Shown here: in pieces, positions 61,444 to 64,000 of the stretch
Numbering within the stretch: position 1 is the first letter of the stretch
Layout of the letters: each line of letters opens with the position of its first letter
Notes under the pieces: model-generated
The model's database searches: none
What the model was told of the DNA's origin: nothing
Seen by the model: the letters and a program-made list of their open reading frames with translations, nothing else
Translations under genes and position numbers: made by a program
From: Bog-473 sp963704355
Lineage (GTDB): Bacteria > Actinomycetota > Acidimicrobiia > Acidimicrobiales > RAAP-2
Assembly (NCBI GenBank): GCA_963704355.1
Contig: OY969891.1
Coordinates: 496,001-560,000, forward strand
Direction of reading: 5' to 3'
DNA length: 64,000 bases

Positions 61444-62279
61444 CACACGGGCCCGTCACCGTCCCTTCACTGCGGGCCCGGAAGCGACACAACGGCGACA
61501 CCCCGATCGTGATGGTGACGGCCTACGACGAGCCGGGGGCGCGCATCGTTTCGGACGGAGGCGCCGACATCATCCTGGTGGGTGACTCGGTCGCCAACAA
61601 CGTCCTCGGCTATCCCGACACGCTGCACGTTGACATCGGGGTCATGGCGCACCACACCGCGGCGGTGGCCCGGGCGAAGCCGCACTCCCTGATCCTGGGC
61701 GACATGCCGTGGATGAGCTACCACCTGTCGCCCGACGACGCCGTGCGCAACGCGGCGACCCTGATCCGCGCCGGCGCACAAGCCGTGAAGCTCGAGGGGG
61801 GGCGGGCCCGGCTGCCGGTGGTCGAGGCCATCATCAAGGCGGAGATCCCGGTCATGGGCCACCTGGGACTGACCCCCCAATCGGTCCTCGCCATGGGCGG
61901 CTTCCGGGTGCAAGGCAAGAGCGTCGACGCCGCGACTGCGCTGCTCGACGCGGCGAAGGCCCTCAGCGTGGCTGGCTGCTTCGGCTTCGTGATCGAGGGC
62001 GTGCCCGACGTGGTCGGGGCAGCCGTCACCGAGGCCCTGGACGTGCCGACGATCGGTATCGGGGCCGGGCCCTCCTGCGACGGACAGGTGTTGGTGTTCC
62101 ACGACCTGCTCGGGTTGGGGTCGGGAACCCCGCCCAAGTTCGTGCGGCGGTACGCCGAGGTGGGGCGAATCGCCACCGAGGCGATCGCGGCCTTCGCCGA
62201 GGATGTCCGCAGCGGGCGGTTCCCGAGCGATGCCGAGACCTACCACGGCCCGGAGGGCCTGGGGGACGCCCTGGCCTGA
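61440..62279 (+). CDS. panB: 3-methyl-2-oxobutanoate hydroxymethyltransferase
   Basis: 279 residues from the GTG at 61440, which overlaps the upstream TGA. The PanB barrel is complete: VTAYDEPGARIVSDGGAD, LVGDSVANNVLGYPDT with the metal-binding Asp, GDMPWMSYH, VKLEGG, MGHLGLTPQSV and GIGAGPSCDGQVLVFHDLLGL. It adds a hydroxymethyl group from 5,10-methylene-tetrahydrofolate to ketoisovalerate in pantothenate and CoA synthesis. No other pan genes are near. A hairpin and a likely -10 for rpsF follow the stop. Confidence 0.94.
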   Translation: MTHGPVTVPSLRARKRHNGDTPIVMVTAYDEPGARIVSDGGADIILVGDSVANNVLGYPDTLHVDIGVMAHHTAAVARAKPHSLILGDMPWMSYHLSPDDAVRNAATLIRAGAQAVKLEGGRARLPVVEAIIKAEIPVMGHLGLTPQSVLAMGGFRVQGKSVDAATALLDAAKALSVAGCFGFVIEGVPDVVGAAVTEALDVPTIGIGAGPSCDGQVLVFHDLLGLGSGTPPKFVRRYAEVGRIATEAIAAFAEDVRSGRFPSDAETYHGPEGLGDALA

Positions 62280-62286
62280 GCCGGGC

Positions 62287-62292
62287 TACCAT
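62287..62292 (+). promoter_or_regulatory. Candidate -10 element of the rpsF operon
   Basis: TACCAT, in GGGCTACCATGG, fits the actinobacterial TAnnnT form, 78-83 bases before the rpsF ATG. Transcription would start near 62299 and include the hairpin at 62313-62331. Confidence 0.45.
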
Positions 62293-62312
62293 GGTCGTCC
62301 GCAAGAGACCCT

Positions 62313-62331
62313 GCTCCTGACCGTCAGGAGC
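62313..62331 (+). promoter_or_regulatory. Hairpin in the rpsF leader, possible S6:S18 autoregulation site
   Basis: GCTCCTGA and TCAGGAGC pair perfectly around a CCG loop, 39-57 bases before the rpsF ATG. In several bacteria S6:S18 binds a CCG-containing structure in the rpsF leader that mimics its 16S rRNA site. The CCG here is in a loop and not the published bulge, so the match is only suggestive. A panB terminator is the alternative, though no T-run follows. Confidence 0.4.
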
Positions 62332-62369
62332 CCGGGGTGACACCCGGTCCAGAGGGAGGTACGCCGCAC

Positions 62370-62696
62370 ATGCGGCCTTACGAAGTCATGGCCATCTTCG
62401 AGGCCACCACCGAACCGAGCGTGATCCAGGGTGTCCTCGACCGTGCGCTCGAGGTCATTCGTACCACGGGAGGCAACCCAGGTGCGATCGACCGCTGGGG
62501 GAAGCGCACCTTCGCCTACGAGGTGAACCACAAGCGCGAGGGTTACTACGTCGTGGTTGAGTTCACGGCCGAGCCAGAGACAGTGGCCGCGCTCGATCGC
62601 ATGCTCGGCCTGGCCGACGAGGTCGTGCGCCACAAGGTGATCCGCCTGCCCGAGGGAGCGCGCGCCGCCGCGGCTTCCGAAGCAGCGGCGAGCTGA
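62370..62696 (+). CDS. rpsF: 30S ribosomal protein S6
   Basis: 108 residues from the ATG at 62370, chosen for the AGAGGGAGG ribosome site 11 bases ahead and because S6 begins MRPYEVMAIFE. WGKRTFAYEVNHKREGYYVVVEF is the conserved core that contacts S18. It is the first gene of rpsF-ssb-rpsR-rplI; ssb follows after 19 bases. A short Ala/Glu tail is normal for actinobacteria. Confidence 0.95.
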   Translation: MRPYEVMAIFEATTEPSVIQGVLDRALEVIRTTGGNPGAIDRWGKRTFAYEVNHKREGYYVVVEFTAEPETVAALDRMLGLADEVVRHKVIRLPEGARAAAASEAAAS

Positions 62697-62715
62697 CGGC
62701 AGGAGAGGAGCAGAG

Positions 62716-63198
62716 ATGGCGACAGACAACAGCGTGACGCTCGTGGGCAACGTGACCCGTGACCCCGAGCTCCGATTCACCAACACCGGCCAGGCAAACG
62801 TGACGTTCGGGTTGGCCGTCAACCGGCGCTGGCAGAACCGCCAGACCCAGGAGTGGGAGGAAGCGACCTCTTTCTTCGACGTCGTCTGCTGGCGCGAGAT
62901 GGCAGAGAACGTGAGTGAGACGATCACACGGGGCGCGCGGGTGATGGTCGCCGGTCGGCTCGAGCAGCGCAGCTGGGAAACCCAGGAGGGCGAGCGGCGA
63001 TCGAAGGTCGAGGTCGTGGCGGACGAGATCGGGCCGTCGCTGCGGTGGGCCACCGCGCAGATCGTGAAGAACGAACGCCGCGGCGGCGGGGACTCGGGCC
63101 GCGGTGGTGGAGGAGGCGGCGGGCGGGCGCCGGCGCCGGCGCCACAGCCGGCCGCCGAGACCGGTGGCGGCTACGGATTCGACGAGGAGCCCTTCTGA
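62716..63198 (+). CDS. ssb: Single-stranded DNA-binding protein
   Basis: 160 residues. The OB fold (1-110) begins DNSVTLVGNVTRDPELRFT and holds the conserved aromatic residues (FFDVVCWREMAENV). A Gly/Arg-rich linker leads to the acidic tip GFDEEPF, the usual partner-binding tail ending in DDxPF-like form. SSB protects single-stranded DNA. It has AGGAGAGGAGC before the ATG. Its stop overlaps the rpsR ATG (TGATG). Confidence 0.95.
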   Translation: MATDNSVTLVGNVTRDPELRFTNTGQANVTFGLAVNRRWQNRQTQEWEEATSFFDVVCWREMAENVSETITRGARVMVAGRLEQRSWETQEGERRSKVEVVADEIGPSLRWATAQIVKNERRGGGDSGRGGGGGGGRAPAPAPQPAAETGGGYGFDEEPF

Positions 63199-63692
63199 TG
63201 GCACGCAACAATCAACGAAGCGGGTCGGCGGCTCGCCGTGCGCCGAAGGACCTGGGCCGGCGAGTCAAGAAGAAGCCGTGCGCGCTCTGCCGCGACAAGG
63301 TCGAGTGGGTGGACTACAAGGACGTTCCCATGCTGCGCAAGTACATGAGCGACCGCGGCAAGATCCGTTCGCGCCGGGTGACAGGGAACTGTGCGCAGCA
63401 CCAGCGGGCCCTGGCGATGGCGATCAAGACGGCGCGGGAGCTTGTGCTGTTGCCCTACACGCAGCGCACGGTGACTGAGCGTCCGGGCGGTCGCCGGGAT
63501 CGTGGCGACCGCGACCGTGACCGCGGGCTGAGCGAGCCGACGCCCGCACCACCGTCGGTGTCGGTGGAGGTCATCGATGACACCGACGCCCAGGGCGACC
63601 CGGAGACGGAGGCTGCGGTGGTCGAAGAGGCGTCCGAGCTCGTCGAGGAACTCGTCGAGGAGGCCGCGACGGGCGGCGGAGACGATTCATGA
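63198..63692 (+). CDS. rpsR: 30S ribosomal protein S18 with a long acidic C-terminal extension
   Basis: 164 residues, about twice the usual S18. The S18 fold covers about 20-90: KKKPCALCRDKVEWVDYKDV, LRKYMSDRGKIRSRRVTGNC and AQHQRALAMAIKTARELVLL. The zinc-type cysteines (CALC, GNC) are present. After residue 95 a tail of about 70 residues follows, first Arg/Asp-rich (RRDRGDRDRDRG), then Glu/Val-rich and acidic. The reading frame is solid, since its stop overlaps the rplI ATG. The tail has no counterpart in the standard S18 and is likely disordered. Confidence 0.92.
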   Translation: MARNNQRSGSAARRAPKDLGRRVKKKPCALCRDKVEWVDYKDVPMLRKYMSDRGKIRSRRVTGNCAQHQRALAMAIKTARELVLLPYTQRTVTERPGGRRDRGDRDRDRGLSEPTPAPPSVSVEVIDDTDAQGDPETEAAVVEEASELVEELVEEAATGGGDDS

Positions 63693-64000
63693 AGGTCCTG
63701 CTGCGTGATGACGTCGCCGGCGTGGGGCGTCGGGGCGACATCGTGAAAGTGGCCGGCGGGTTCGCACGGAACTACCTGCTCCCCGAGGGACGCGCCATCG
63801 TGGCGACCGAGGGGGTCACCGGGCAGGCCGAGCAGATGCGCCGCGGTCGCGACCTGCGCGAGGCGCAGGACCGCAGTGCGGCGGAGGCGCAGGTGGCGCT
63901 GCTGCAGAGCGCGGTGATCCCGGTCAGTGCGCGGGCGGCCGGCGGTGGCAGGCTGTTCGGCTCCATCGGCCCAGCCGACGTGGTCGACGCGATCCGGGCG
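63689..64000 (+). CDS. rplI: 50S ribosomal protein L9 (partial, runs off the window)
   Basis: 104 residues are visible. MKVLLRDDVAGVGRRGDIVKV, here cut for length, and AGGFARNYLLPEGRAI are the L9 N-terminal domain; a charged helix rich in Arg and Ala and the start of the C-terminal domain (LFGSIGPADVVDAI) follow. L9 binds 23S rRNA and helps reading-frame fidelity. Its ATG overlaps the rpsR stop (ATGA). The gene continues past 64000. Confidence 0.95.
   Translation, partial: MKVLLRDDVAGVGRRGDIVKVAGGFARNYLLPEGRAIVATEGVTGQAEQMRRGRDLREAQDRSAAEAQVALLQSAVIPVSARAAGGGRLFGSIGPADVVDAIRA

Overview
The window is a high-GC chromosomal segment from an actinobacterium, read straight through the replication origin. 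The evidence is the run rplI-rpsR-ssb-rpsF ... ino1-padR ... pcnA-DUF6049-murJ-trxB-trxA-cwlM-like-parB-parA-rsmG-jag-yidC-yidD-rnpA-rpmH | dnaA-dnaN-recF-dciA-gyrB-gyrA, plus the actinobacterial signature genes crgA, PASTA-kinase pknB, pstP, fhaB, fhaA and a DUF5318 protein. From memory this order is close to that of Mycobacterium, but rodA, pbpA, pknA, sigM and ponA1 are absent from their usual places. The gene mix (many acyl-CoA and amidohydrolase genes, methylmalonate-semialdehyde dehydrogenase, GTG starts, about 70% GC) would fit an uncultured Acidimicrobiia-type lineage. That placement is inference.

Layout. 1-3.8 kb: end of an SDR gene, a ComF-like phosphoribosyltransferase, a hotdog thioesterase, a thiolase, crgA and a glutamine amidotransferase. 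3.8-8.9 kb: the cell-wall signalling cluster fhaA-fhaB-pstP-pknB with tRNA-Leu upstream. 9-13.8 kb: a secreted protein of five alternating beta-rich repeats, an amidohydrolase and mmsA. 13.8-19.2 kb: an MFS transporter, a wax-ester/triacylglycerol synthase and a DevS/DevR-like two-component pair with a DevR-like box. 19.2-26.2 kb: small hypothetical genes, a kinase remnant, a YceI protein, a degenerate GGDEF protein, a candidate structured RNA, RNase D, an acyl-CoA synthetase and an aldo/keto reductase. 26.3-30 kb: a cell-surface locus with two membrane proteins sharing a repeated LEEVF-type motif and a seven-repeat chaplin-like protein ending in an LAFTG sorting signal. 30-34 kb: two-domain dCTP deaminase, an N-acyl-D-amino-acid deacylase and signal peptidase I. 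34-49.6 kb: the origin region, with oriC between dnaN and dnaA and two parS sites between rsmG and parA. 49.6-58.5 kb: CwlM-like protein, thioredoxin system, DegV, MurJ, DUF6049, CCA-adding enzyme. 58.5-64 kb: AhpD-like protein, ino1, PadR, DUF5318, panB and the rpsF-ssb-rpsR-rplI operon.

How the genes fit together. PknB, PstP, FhaA, FhaB, the CwlM-like protein, MurJ and CrgA are all known or suspected parts of the actinobacterial circuit that couples Ser/Thr phosphorylation to peptidoglycan synthesis, and all lie here. DnaA, DnaN, RecF, DciA, gyrase, ParA and ParB cover initiation, topology and segregation. DevS/DevR next to a WS/DGAT gene with a DevR-like box suggests redox- or hypoxia-linked storage-lipid synthesis. 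The least explained part is the surface locus at 26.3-29.9 kb.

Two genes (gyrB and the DUF6049 gene) are each broken by an apparent single missing base that restores a full family-typical protein when corrected. I suspect sequencing or assembly errors. All calls are from reading the sequence alone; no database search was run.
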